Position numbers and translations under genes: made by a program. This document shows, piece by piece, positions 6,105-12,353 of a stretch of DNA of 12,353 nucleotides (position 1 is its first letter; each line of letters starts with the position of its first letter). This stretch comes from Clostridia bacterium (lineage in GTDB: Bacteria > Bacillota > Clostridia > Oscillospirales > Butyricicoccaceae), in contig JAFZPW010000118.1 of assembly GCA_017552495.1 (NCBI GenBank), forward strand, positions 1 to 12,353. The letters are read 5' to 3'. The notes below the pieces were generated by a model, which worked only from the letters and a program-made list of their open reading frames with translations, was not told the DNA's origin and ran no database searches.

Positions 6105-7133
6105 TTGAAAAAATCTGATTTTTATTACGATCTCCCCGAAGAACTGATCGCTCAAACGCCGCTGGCTCTGCGCGATCATTCCCGCCTGATGACCCTCGAC
6201 CGCAAAACAGGCAAAGTGGGACACGAGCATTTTTACAATGTGATCGACCATCTGCATCCCGGCGACTGTCTGGTCATCAACGACACCCGCGTGCTTCCTG
6301 CACGGCTTTACGGGCAAAAAACCGGATCGGGCTCGGCCCCAGTTGAGGTGCTGCTGCTGGAAAATGTGTCAGACGACCTTTGGGACTGCATCGTTTATCC
6401 GGGACGCAGGCTGCGGGAAGGCGCGACGATCGCCTTTGGCGACGGAAGCCTGACCGCCACCGTTAAATCTGTGAAAGACGACGGCAACCGTCTGATTGCG
6501 TTTCATTACGAGGGAATCTTTTTAGAGGTGCTGGACCGGTTGGGTACGATGCCATTGCCGCCTTATATCAAAGAGCGACTGGCCGACCGGGAACGCTATC
6601 AGACCGTATATTCCCGGGAGGCGGGCTCGGCGGCCGCGCCCACGGCAGGGCTTCATTTTACGCCGGAATTGTTGAAAAAAATCGAGGAAAAGGGCGTTGA
6701 TATTGTTCGTATCACGCTTCATGTGGGCTTGGGAACCTTCCGTCCCGTAAAAGAAGAAGAAATCACGGAGCATGTTATGCATTCCGAACGGTATTTTGTC
6801 AGCGAAGACGCTGCCCGGCGCATCAATGCCGCCAGGCAGAGAGGCGGGCGTGTGATTTGTGTCGGCACCACCTCGTGCCGCACCATCGAAACCGTCACCG
6901 ATGAAAGCCATGTGACGCACGCGGGCAGCGGAAGCACCGATATTTTCATCTATCCCGGCTATCAATTCAAGGGAATGGACGCCATCATCACCAATTTCCA
7001 TCTGCCCGAAAGCACGCTTATCATGCTGATTTCGGCTTTCAGCACACGGGAAATCGTGCTCAACGCTTATCAAGAGGCCGTACGCCAGCGCTACCGCTTC
7101 TTCAGTTTTGGCGACGCCATGATCCTGGAATAA
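6105..7133 (+). CDS. queA: S-adenosylmethionine:tRNA ribosyltransferase-isomerase QueA
   Basis: Cytoplasmic enzyme of queuosine biosynthesis, 342 aa, the usual family length. It transfers and isomerises the ribosyl moiety of S-adenosylmethionine onto 7-aminomethyl-7-deazaguanine at the wobble position of tRNA, forming epoxyqueuosine. Family signatures include the start SDFYYDLPEELIAQTPL, NDTRVLPARL (59-68), AAPTAGLHF (177-185) and HVGLGTFRPV (206-215). The start is a TTG at 6105. It is supported by homology, since QueA proteins begin MK-SDF-YDLPEELIAQ, and by a TGAGG ribosome site overlapping the stop codon of the SpoIID-like gene, eight bases before it. It is separated by 24 bases from rmuC and shares the operon with tgt, the enzyme acting earlier in the same pathway. 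Confidence 0.97.
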   Translation: MKKSDFYYDLPEELIAQTPLALRDHSRLMTLDRKTGKVGHEHFYNVIDHLHPGDCLVINDTRVLPARLYGQKTGSGSAPVEVLLLENVSDDLWDCIVYPGRRLREGATIAFGDGSLTATVKSVKDDGNRLIAFHYEGIFLEVLDRLGTMPLPPYIKERLADRERYQTVYSREAGSAAAPTAGLHFTPELLKKIEEKGVDIVRITLHVGLGTFRPVKEEEITEHVMHSERYFVSEDAARRINAARQRGGRVICVGTTSCRTIETVTDESHVTHAGSGSTDIFIYPGYQFKGMDAIITNFHLPESTLIMLISAFSTREIVLNAYQEAVRQRYRFFSFGDAMILE

Positions 7134-7157
7134 TGCAAAAAAGAGAGGGGACACTCC

Positions 7158-8375
7158 GTGATCTATTTGGAGATTGCCTGCGTGGTTTTGATGATCGTCT
7201 GCATCGTGCTTCTGATCCTGGTCATGCGCCGCAGCGTGGGTATCCAAGGGATGGACAAGCGACTGGACGAGCTGGAAAGCAAGGCAGGGGAGAGTCAGAA
7301 AAACGACGCAGCTCTGCTGGCCCGGCAGGATCTTTTGATCCGCTCGCTGGAAACCTCCATCGCCAAGATGCAGTCGCAGCAGCATGACGACATGATGCAA
7401 ACCGACCAAAAACTGGCTCATATGCGCCGCGGGCTGGCCGAGGGGTTGGAGAAAATCAGCAGCAACAACCAGCAGCAGCTTGACGGCATCCGCAAAACGG
7501 TGGACGAAAAATTGCAGGAAACGCTGGATCGAAAGCTCAGCGACTCCTTCCAGCTTGTCTCGCAACGGCTGGAGCAGGTCTATAAAGGACTGGGTGAGAT
7601 GCAGAATCTGGCTGTTGGCGTAGGGGACCTGAAAAAAGTTCTTTCCAACGTCAAAACCCGCGGTATTTTGGGCGAGATCCAACTTGGCGCCATTTTGGAG
7701 CAGATGCTGGCGCCTGAGCAATATGCCACGAATGTGGCCACCAAACCGGGCAGCCAAGCAAATGTGGAATATGCGATTCGTCTGCCCGGCAGCGGCGGCG
7801 AACCGGTCTGGCTCCCGGTGGACGCCAAGTTCCCGCTGGACGCTTACCAACAGCTTCTCACCGCATACGACACAGCCGACCCCGCCCTGGTGGACGCCGC
7901 GCAGAAGCAGCTTTTCCAGCGGGTCAAGGGCTTTGCAAAGGATGTGCAGAAGAAATACATCGACCCGCCCAACACCACGGATTTTGCCATTTTGTTCATT
8001 CCCACCGAAGGGCTGTATGCCGAACTGATCCGCGGCGGAATGGCGGAGGCGCTGCAGCGGGAATTCAAGGTGGCGCTGGCCGGCCCCACAACCATGGGCG
8101 CACTGCTCAACAGCCTGCAAATGGGTTTTAAGACCTTGGCCATTCAAAAACGTTCGAGCGAAGTATGGAAGATCCTCGGCGCGGTAAAAACCGAGTTCGA
8201 CAACTTCGCATCCGTTTTGGAGAATACCAAAACTCGCCTCAATCAGGCGAATGATGAACTGGATAAATTAGTCGGCGTTCGCACGAGGCAGATCCAGCGC
8301 ACGCTGAAAAGCGTGGAATCGTTGCCGGCAGAGGGCATTTTGCCCGGATTATCGGAGGATAATGGAAATGTTTAA
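7158..8375 (+). CDS. rmuC: RmuC family DNA recombination protein
   Basis: A 405-aa protein of the RmuC family, which limits recombination between inverted repeats and contains a restriction-endonuclease-like (PD-D/EXK) core. Residues 2-23 form a membrane anchor (IYLEIACVVLMIVCIVLLIL). A long charged heptad-rich coiled coil (about 30-150) follows, and then the RmuC domain with RGILGEIQLGAILEQML and the nuclease-like motif LPVDAKFPLDAY (Asp222, Lys224). The GTG at 7158 is preceded by GAGGGG at seven bases. Its 3' end overlaps tgt by a few bases, so the genes are translationally linked. Its position between queA and tgt is unusual, because those two are adjacent in most Firmicutes as I recall. 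Confidence 0.94.
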   Translation: MIYLEIACVVLMIVCIVLLILVMRRSVGIQGMDKRLDELESKAGESQKNDAALLARQDLLIRSLETSIAKMQSQQHDDMMQTDQKLAHMRRGLAEGLEKISSNNQQQLDGIRKTVDEKLQETLDRKLSDSFQLVSQRLEQVYKGLGEMQNLAVGVGDLKKVLSNVKTRGILGEIQLGAILEQMLAPEQYATNVATKPGSQANVEYAIRLPGSGGEPVWLPVDAKFPLDAYQQLLTAYDTADPALVDAAQKQLFQRVKGFAKDVQKKYIDPPNTTDFAILFIPTEGLYAELIRGGMAEALQREFKVALAGPTTMGALLNSLQMGFKTLAIQKRSSEVWKILGAVKTEFDNFASVLENTKTRLNQANDELDKLVGVRTRQIQRTLKSVESLPAEGILPGLSEDNGNV

Positions 8376-9498
8376 CTTGATCGCACAGGTGGGAAAGGCG
8401 CGGCGCGGCGTGTTTGAGACCGCCCACGGCGTCGTCCAGACTCCCGTATTCATGAACGTTGGAACACAGGCCGCCATCAAGGGCGGCCTTTCCGCCGAGG
8501 ATCTGCGGAACATCGGCTGTCAGGTAGAACTTTCCAACACCTATCATCTTCACGTCCGTCCGGGGCAGGATGTCGTAAAATCGCTTGGCGGCCTGCACAA
8601 ATTTATGAATTGGGACGGTCCGATCCTCACAGACAGCGGCGGATTTCAGGTGTTTTCGCTGGCCGTGCTTCGCAAGATCCGGGAGGAGGGTGTTCATTTC
8701 AACGCCCACACCGACGGACACCGCATTTTTATGGGTCCAGAAGAAAGCATGCTGATCCAGTGGTCGCTGGGGTCGGATATTGCCATGGCATTTGATGAAT
8801 GCGTGGAAAATCCTTCGCCTTACGAATATGTCGCCCGTTCCTGCGAGCGCACAGCCCGCTGGCTCAAGCGGTGCAAAAACGAGTTGGAACGCCTGAAACT
8901 GCGGCCCGACACCGTGAATCCCGGCCAAATGCTTTGGGGCATCAATCAGGGCGGCACCTATGCCGATCTGCGGATCCGGCATATGCAGCAGATCGCGGAA
9001 CTGGATCTTCCCGGCTACGCCATCGGCGGTCTGGCGGTAGGGGAGCCTGCTGAAACGATGTATGACATCATCGAGGCGGTGGAACCGTATATGCCAGTCG
9101 ATCGGCCCCGGTATCTGATGGGCGTGGGCACTCCCGCCAATATCATCGAAGGCGTTGCCCGCGGTGTAGACTTTTTTGATTGCGTTATGCCGTCGCGCAA
9201 TGCACGTCACGGACATGTTTTCACCTCGCAGGGTCATATCAATTTGAACAATGCCAAATACGCCACCGATCCGCGTCCGCCGGATGAGGCGTGCGGCTGT
9301 CCCGTGTGCCGCCGATATTCCCGGGGTTATATCCGACACCTGCTGAAATCGGGCGAGATGCTGGGAATGCGACTTGCTGTGATGCACAATCTGTATTTCT
9401 ACAATCACTTGATGGAAGACATTCGCAGCGCCATCGAAGAGGGCCGGTTTGAAGACTTTCGCCGTGAAAACACGGAAAAATTCGTAAAAAGAATTTAA
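8368..9498 (+). CDS. tgt: tRNA-guanine transglycosylase Tgt
   Basis: Exchanges guanine 34 of GUN-anticodon tRNAs (Asp, Asn, His, Tyr) for preQ1, supplying the substrate of QueA. 376 aa, normal for bacterial Tgt. Visible residues: Asp89 in TDSGGFQVFSL, which matches the general acid/base, Asp271 in FDCVMPSRNARHG, which matches the nucleophile, and zinc ligands Cys309-X-Cys311-X2-Cys314-X25-His340, exactly the family pattern. GGLAVGEP forms part of the base-binding pocket. I prefer the ATG at 8368 (MFNLIAQVGKARRG), nine bases after GGAGG (8354-8358). The in-frame ATG at 8362 is only three bases from that site. Either start overlaps the end of rmuC. No hairpin terminator is visible after the stop; yajC has its own promoter 5 bases downstream. 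Confidence 0.97.
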   Translation: MFNLIAQVGKARRGVFETAHGVVQTPVFMNVGTQAAIKGGLSAEDLRNIGCQVELSNTYHLHVRPGQDVVKSLGGLHKFMNWDGPILTDSGGFQVFSLAVLRKIREEGVHFNAHTDGHRIFMGPEESMLIQWSLGSDIAMAFDECVENPSPYEYVARSCERTARWLKRCKNELERLKLRPDTVNPGQMLWGINQGGTYADLRIRHMQQIAELDLPGYAIGGLAVGEPAETMYDIIEAVEPYMPVDRPRYLMGVGTPANIIEGVARGVDFFDCVMPSRNARHGHVFTSQGHINLNNAKYATDPRPPDEACGCPVCRRYSRGYIRHLLKSGEMLGMRLAVMHNLYFYNHLMEDIRSAIEEGRFEDFRRENTEKFVKRI

Positions 9499-9503
9499 AA
9501 CCC

Positions 9504-9532
9504 TTGTTTTTCTTTCTTTTATTGTTTATAAT
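9504..9532 (+). promoter_or_regulatory. Sigma-A promoter of yajC
   Basis: TTGTTT (9504-9509), a 17-base T-rich spacer and perfect TATAAT (9527-9532), beginning just after the tgt stop. The start would be near 9539, about 23 bases before the yajC ATG. yajC could thus be expressed independently of the queA-tgt operon. Confidence 0.7.
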
Positions 9533-9561
9533 TGAAGTATTCTGAATCGGGAGGCACGTTC

Positions 9562-10005
9562 ATGAAATCCAATTTGAAAAAAATCGCATTTACTGCCGGT
9601 GCGTTTGCCGGATTGTTCAGCATCCATTCTTTTGCAGAGTCTGCGTCTGCGGCTCCCGCGGGCGGGTTTGGGGCCTATGGCACCCTGATCTGGATGGTGG
9701 TTTTGCTGGGTGTATTCTATTTTATGCTGATTCGTCCGCAGAAAAAGCGGGAAAAGGCAGAGCGTGAGCTTCGCAACAATCTGCAAATCGGTGATAAGAT
9801 CATCACCATCGGCGGCTTTACCGGACGGGTAATCAATGTTCGTGACGATGAAGTCACTTTTGAAACCGGCGCCGCCAAAACCCGCCTGACCGTAATGAAG
9901 TGGGCGATCCAGAGCAGAGAATCCACCGCCGCTTCTGCCGCCACCGCCGATTCCGGCGACGAGATCCGCACGAAGCCTGAAAAGCTTCCCGAGGAAAACC
10001 AGTAA
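9562..10005 (+). CDS. yajC: Sec translocase accessory subunit YajC
   Basis: Small membrane protein (147 aa) that associates with the SecDF-containing holo-translocon. A transmembrane helix (about 40-57, ending FYFMLIRP) is followed by the family hallmark RPQKKREKAERELRNNL and the soluble domain with GDKIITIGGFTGRVINV. The C-terminal tail is low-complexity and charged. The first 30 residues form a second hydrophobic stretch that looks like a cleavable signal peptide (MKSNLKKIAFTAGAFAGLFS, then an Ala/Ser-rich ESASAAPA), which many YajC proteins lack. The ATG at 9562 has GGGAGG seven bases upstream; the frame extends to a TTG at 9532, but that lies in the promoter. A strong hairpin follows the stop codon. 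Confidence 0.94.
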   Translation: MKSNLKKIAFTAGAFAGLFSIHSFAESASAAPAGGFGAYGTLIWMVVLLGVFYFMLIRPQKKREKAERELRNNLQIGDKIITIGGFTGRVINVRDDEVTFETGAAKTRLTVMKWAIQSRESTAASAATADSGDEIRTKPEKLPEENQ

Positions 10006-10016
10006 TCAAGCAGCCT

Positions 10017-10061
10017 CCTCCCGCATAGATTTCAACAGAAATGATGCGGGAGGTTTTTTTT
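10017..10061 (+). terminator. Intrinsic terminator of yajC whose 3' arm is the next gene's ribosome site
   Basis: The outer stem CCTCCCGCAT (10017-10026) pairs perfectly with ATGCGGGAGG (10044-10053). An inner stem, ATTTC (10029-10033) with GAAAT (10038-10042), closes an AACA loop. Eight T's follow (10054-10061), and the next gene's ATG begins immediately at 10062. GGGAGG at 10048-10053 is that gene's only good ribosome-binding site, eight bases from the ATG, so it is buried in the stem of any read-through transcript. Confidence 0.9.
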
Positions 10062-10457
10062 ATGGGCAAAAAGCAAAGCCGCCGCGGGGAAGCAGAGGTT
10101 TTTTCGATAAAACGTATCGTGATCGGCGGGGTCATGGGCTTTGCCGTAATCGTCCTGCTGACCTTTTGCGCGGCGATTCTAATCAACGAATCCATCCTTT
10201 CCATGGCGCATTGCCGCCTGTATGGGCTTGTAATCCTTGCGCTGGGAGGATTTTGCGCGGCTTTGTGCGGCGCCGGTGGCAATTCCAAAAAGCTGGTGTG
10301 CGGATTTGGCGCGGCAGCGATCGCTTTTTTAATGGTAATCATCCTGGGAACGATTTTCTTTTCCGGTGGCATCCTAACCGACCGGCTGCTGCTTTCTCTG
10401 GCAAGTCTGGCGGCAGGAACGATAGGCGGTGTTGTCCTTGCGGGCGTTCTTTCGTAA
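10062..10457 (+). CDS. TIGR04086/YrzE-like small membrane protein
   Basis: A 131-aa protein with a short basic start (MGKKQSRRGEAE) and four hydrophobic segments (about 17-42, 51-71, 77-98 and 105-131) rich in Gly/Ala, with GGFCAALCGAGG in the second half. Its size, topology and position directly after yajC match the TIGR04086 family of Clostridia and Bacilli (YrzE in Bacillus subtilis), whose function is unknown. I base this on context and general likeness rather than a diagnostic motif. The ATG at 10062 is preferred; an in-frame ATG at 10041 lies inside the yajC terminator with no ribosome site. Its ribosome site is the 3' arm of that terminator. The amidase gene starts within its last codons. 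Confidence 0.8.
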   Translation: MGKKQSRRGEAEVFSIKRIVIGGVMGFAVIVLLTFCAAILINESILSMAHCRLYGLVILALGGFCAALCGAGGNSKKLVCGFGAAAIAFLMVIILGTIFFSGGILTDRLLLSLASLAAGTIGGVVLAGVLS

Positions 10458-11184
10458 GCGGGCCGTCTCTGTGGGCGGTTTTTCCGGAAAAACACTATTG
10501 TTTTACGGAATTTTGACAATTCTCGCGTTCACCGTTATAATGATGATAGCAGCGGTTGGCAGCCGTACAAAGTTTGCGGCATCACCTGCGCATATTCGAA
10601 CAGATGTGATTTTGGACGCCGGACACGGGGGATTGGACGGCGGCGCGATTTCGGCAAGCGGTGTGTGTGAAGCGCCGATCACTCTGTCGATCTGTAAAAG
10701 AACGCAAGCCCTCTTCGGTCTCCTTGGCGTCAATGCGCTGATGACCAGAGAAACGGAGGAGTCGTTGGACTTTGATCCTTCGGCGTCCATTCGCGCCAAC
10801 AAAAACGCCGATCTGAAAGCGCGGCTTGCGCTGGCGGAGCGATATCCGCAAACGCCGTTTTTGAGTGTGCATCTGAATCAATATCCCAAGCCTCAATACC
10901 ATGGGGCGCAGGTCTTTTATTCGGAAAACACGACCATGGGAAAGCCGATGGCCGAAGCACTGCAGGCTTCGCTGCGACAGGTGCTGGACCCTGCCAACGA
11001 GCGCGTCTGCAAGCCAGCGCCTGAGGGCGTATTTCTGATGAAAAACCTACGCGCGCCTGCCGTCACCATCGAATGCGGATTTCTCTCTAATCCGGAAGAA
11101 TGTGTGCTTTTGCAACAGGAAGACTATCAAACCAAGCTTGCGCTGGCCATCGCCGGCGGATATTTTACATATTGTAGGGGATAA
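10429..11184 (+). CDS. N-acetylmuramoyl-L-alanine amidase, CwlD-like
   Basis: Zinc amidase (Amidase_3 family), 251 aa, that removes the stem peptide from muramic acid. The nearest relative in length and layout is CwlD, which initiates muramic-delta-lactam formation in spore cortex. A single N-terminal membrane helix (about 21-43) acts as signal or anchor. The catalytic domain follows: DAGHGGLDGG (His66), Glu81 in GVCEAPITLSIC and His148 in SVHLNQ as zinc ligands, and catalytic Glu215 in TIECGFLSNPEE. All four key residues are present. The start is uncertain: GTG at 10429 has AGGA ten bases upstream and overlaps the preceding gene by 29 bases; GTG at 10471 is an alternative with a weaker site. 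radA follows two bases after the stop. A perfect sigma-A-like promoter lies inside the gene at 10513. Confidence 0.9.
   Translation: MLSLRAFFRKRAVSVGGFSGKTLLFYGILTILAFTVIMMIAAVGSRTKFAASPAHIRTDVILDAGHGGLDGGAISASGVCEAPITLSICKRTQALFGLLGVNALMTRETEESLDFDPSASIRANKNADLKARLALAERYPQTPFLSVHLNQYPKPQYHGAQVFYSENTTMGKPMAEALQASLRQVLDPANERVCKPAPEGVFLMKNLRAPAVTIECGFLSNPEECVLLQQEDYQTKLALAIAGGYFTYCRG
10513..10541 (+). promoter_or_regulatory. Perfect consensus promoter inside the amidase gene
   Basis: TTGACA (10513-10518), exactly 17 bases, then TATAAT (10536-10541), within the codons for the membrane helix. Transcription would begin near 10548, past the amidase start and its membrane segment, and could serve radA about 640 bases downstream. 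It could also be chance, as A/T-rich hydrophobic codons favour such boxes. Confidence 0.5.
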
Positions 11185-11186
11185 AA

Positions 11187-12353
11187 ATGGCAAAAACAAA
11201 AAGAGCGTTCGTCTGCATGGAATGCGGCTATGATTCACCAAAATGGTTTGGGAAATGTCCCTCCTGCGGACAGTGGAACACCATGGCGGAAGAGATCCTG
11301 CGAGAAGAAAAGCCCGGCAGAGCGTTTTCGCTTTCAGGAACGGCGCAAAAAAGCCGCAAGCCTGTGCGCCTCAGCGAGATCGGTAACACAGAAGATGTGC
11401 GATTCTCTACCGGGATCCGGGAGTTAGACCGGGTTTTGGGCGGCGGAATGGTGAAGGGGAGCCTGATTCTGGTTTCCGGCGCGCCCGGTATCGGCAAATC
11501 GACGCTTCTTTTGCAGGCCTGTCAGAATCTTTGCGATACGCAAACCGTCCTTTATGTTACCGGAGAAGAATCGCTTTCCCAAATCAAGCTGCGCGCCCAG
11601 CGTCTGCAAGTGAAGGAAGAACAGCTTTTGATCTACGCGGAAACGCAGATGGATCAGATCCTGCTGTCAGCCGCAGAACGGAAACCCGGCGTGATGATCG
11701 TGGATTCGATTCAGACGATGTATCATCCCGAGATCCAATCGGCGCCCGGCAGCGTGGCGCAGGTGCGGGAATGCACCATGCAGCTCATGCAGTTTTCCAA
11801 AGCAAACGGGATCGCTGTAATTTTGGTTGGGCATATCAACAAAGACGGTGGAATTGCCGGACCCAAGGTGCTGGAGCATATGGTGGATGCGGTTTTGAAT
11901 TTTGAAGGGGATCGGCACGCGACCTATCGCTTGCTGCGCGCCGCTAAAAATCGGTTTGGCTCTACCAACGAGATCGGGATGTTTGAAATGACCGGCCACG
12001 GTCTTGTGGAGATTGAAAATCCCTCCGCCGCGCTGCTCAGCGGCCGTCCTGCCGATGCAAACGGAAGCTGCGTCGTGGCCACAATGGAGGGCACAAGGCC
12101 TATTTTGGCTGAGGTGCAGGGACTCGTCACCAAATCTGCCTATGGCGCGGCGCGCAGAACAGCCGCCGGGATCGACTATAATCGGGCGGTTTTGCTGCTC
12201 GCTATTTTGGAAAAGCGTGCCGGGATGCTTTTGGGTGCCTATGACGCCTATATCAACGTGATCGGCGGCTTGGAACTGGATGAGCCAGCCATTGATCTTC
12301 CCGTGATCCTTGCCATCGCTTCCAGTTATCTGGAGCGACCGATCTCTCCAAAA
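11187..12353 (+). CDS. radA: DNA repair protein RadA, partial (C-terminus beyond the window)
   Basis: RecA-like, DnaB-type ATPase that promotes branch migration and processing of recombination intermediates. The first 389 residues of a protein usually about 450 aa are present; the rest lies off the right edge. The N-terminal zinc finger is Cys10-X2-Cys13 and Cys24-X2-Cys27 (CMECGY, CPSCGQWN). Walker A is GAPGIGKST (98-106); most RadA proteins I recall have Asp in place of this Ala. Walker B is near GVMIVDSIQTM, and the RadA-specific KNRFG motif is at 254-258. The Lon-like domain begins around residue 285 and continues to the edge. The ATG at 11187 has AGGGG six bases upstream and lies two bases after the amidase stop, so the two genes are probably coupled. 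Confidence 0.97.
   Translation, partial: MAKTKRAFVCMECGYDSPKWFGKCPSCGQWNTMAEEILREEKPGRAFSLSGTAQKSRKPVRLSEIGNTEDVRFSTGIRELDRVLGGGMVKGSLILVSGAPGIGKSTLLLQACQNLCDTQTVLYVTGEESLSQIKLRAQRLQVKEEQLLIYAETQMDQILLSAAERKPGVMIVDSIQTMYHPEIQSAPGSVAQVRECTMQLMQFSKANGIAVILVGHINKDGGIAGPKVLEHMVDAVLNFEGDRHATYRLLRAAKNRFGSTNEIGMFEMTGHGLVEIENPSAALLSGRPADANGSCVVATMEGTRPILAEVQGLVTKSAYGAARRTAAGIDYNRAVLLLAILEKRAGMLLGAYDAYINVIGGLELDEPAIDLPVILAIASSYLERPISPK

Noticed and set aside
6522..8147. 541-codon open frame on the minus strand opposite queA and rmuC
   Set aside because: Its residues are His/Gln/Gly-rich with no recognisable domain, and both plus-strand genes beneath it are clear family members. It is a codon-bias shadow.
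8239..9408. 389-codon open frame on the minus strand opposite tgt
   Set aside because: Antisense to a complete tgt with all catalytic and zinc residues; no domain, ribosome site or promoter supports it.
9499..10461. Search for the small six-cysteine peptide (SCIFF) and its radical-SAM maturase, which I recall near yajC in some Clostridia
   Set aside because: No cysteine-rich short reading frame is visible here. The next genes are the amidase and radA, so the pair is not in this window.
9854..10519. 221-codon minus-strand frame across yajC, the terminator and the YrzE-like gene
   Set aside because: It crosses a strong terminator and two supported plus-strand genes and shows no domain.
1..12353. 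CRISPR arrays, transposon ends, prophage genes, toxin-antitoxin pairs or attachment-site duplications
   Set aside because: No regularly spaced repeats, transposase or integrase motifs were seen, and no direct repeat of the tRNA-Leu 3' end was noticed. Reading by eye may miss diverged repeats.

Overview
This window looks like ordinary chromosome from an anaerobic, probably spore-forming member of the Clostridia (Firmicutes). I base this on the strong AGGAGG-type ribosome sites, the consensus sigma-A promoters, a reverse rubrerythrin, SpoIID/LytB and CwlD-type cell-wall proteins, and the clostridial gene order SpoIID-like - queA - tgt - yajC - small membrane protein. An Oscillospiraceae/Ruminococcaceae-like relative is a guess from gene order and the fairly G+C-rich coding style. 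I see no insertion sequence, prophage, CRISPR array or defence island.

Layout. (1) Positions 1-2402, minus strand: a two-gene ABC exporter operon, an ATPase followed by a large permease that runs off the left edge; their stop and start overlap in ATGA. (2) 2424-2612: tRNA-Leu(CAG) with its own promoter, phased A-tracts and a strong terminator, divergent from the ABC promoter. (3) 2645-4268: an Rrf2-type regulator, a reverse rubrerythrin (peroxide detoxification) and a small membrane protein of unknown function. The last start codon lies behind two mutually exclusive RNA hairpins. (4) 4300-9498: a terminator, a sigma-A promoter, then a tight run of SpoIID/LytB protein, queA, rmuC and tgt. QueA and Tgt are two enzymes of queuosine tRNA modification; RmuC is an unusual guest between them. 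(5) 9504-12353: yajC with its own promoter, a terminator whose 3' arm doubles as the ribosome site of the next gene (a YrzE/TIGR04086-like membrane protein), a CwlD-like amidase, and radA, which runs off the right edge.

How it fits together. The region mixes envelope functions (ABC exporter, SpoIID/LytB, YajC, CwlD-like amidase), tRNA modification (QueA, Tgt), DNA repair (RmuC, RadA) and oxidative-stress defence (Rrf2 plus reverse rubrerythrin). I found no clearly novel multi-gene system. The signals most worth checking are regulatory: the competing hairpins at 3721-3783, the terminator/ribosome-site overlap at 10017-10064, and a perfect TTGACA-17-TATAAT promoter inside the amidase gene at 10513-10541.
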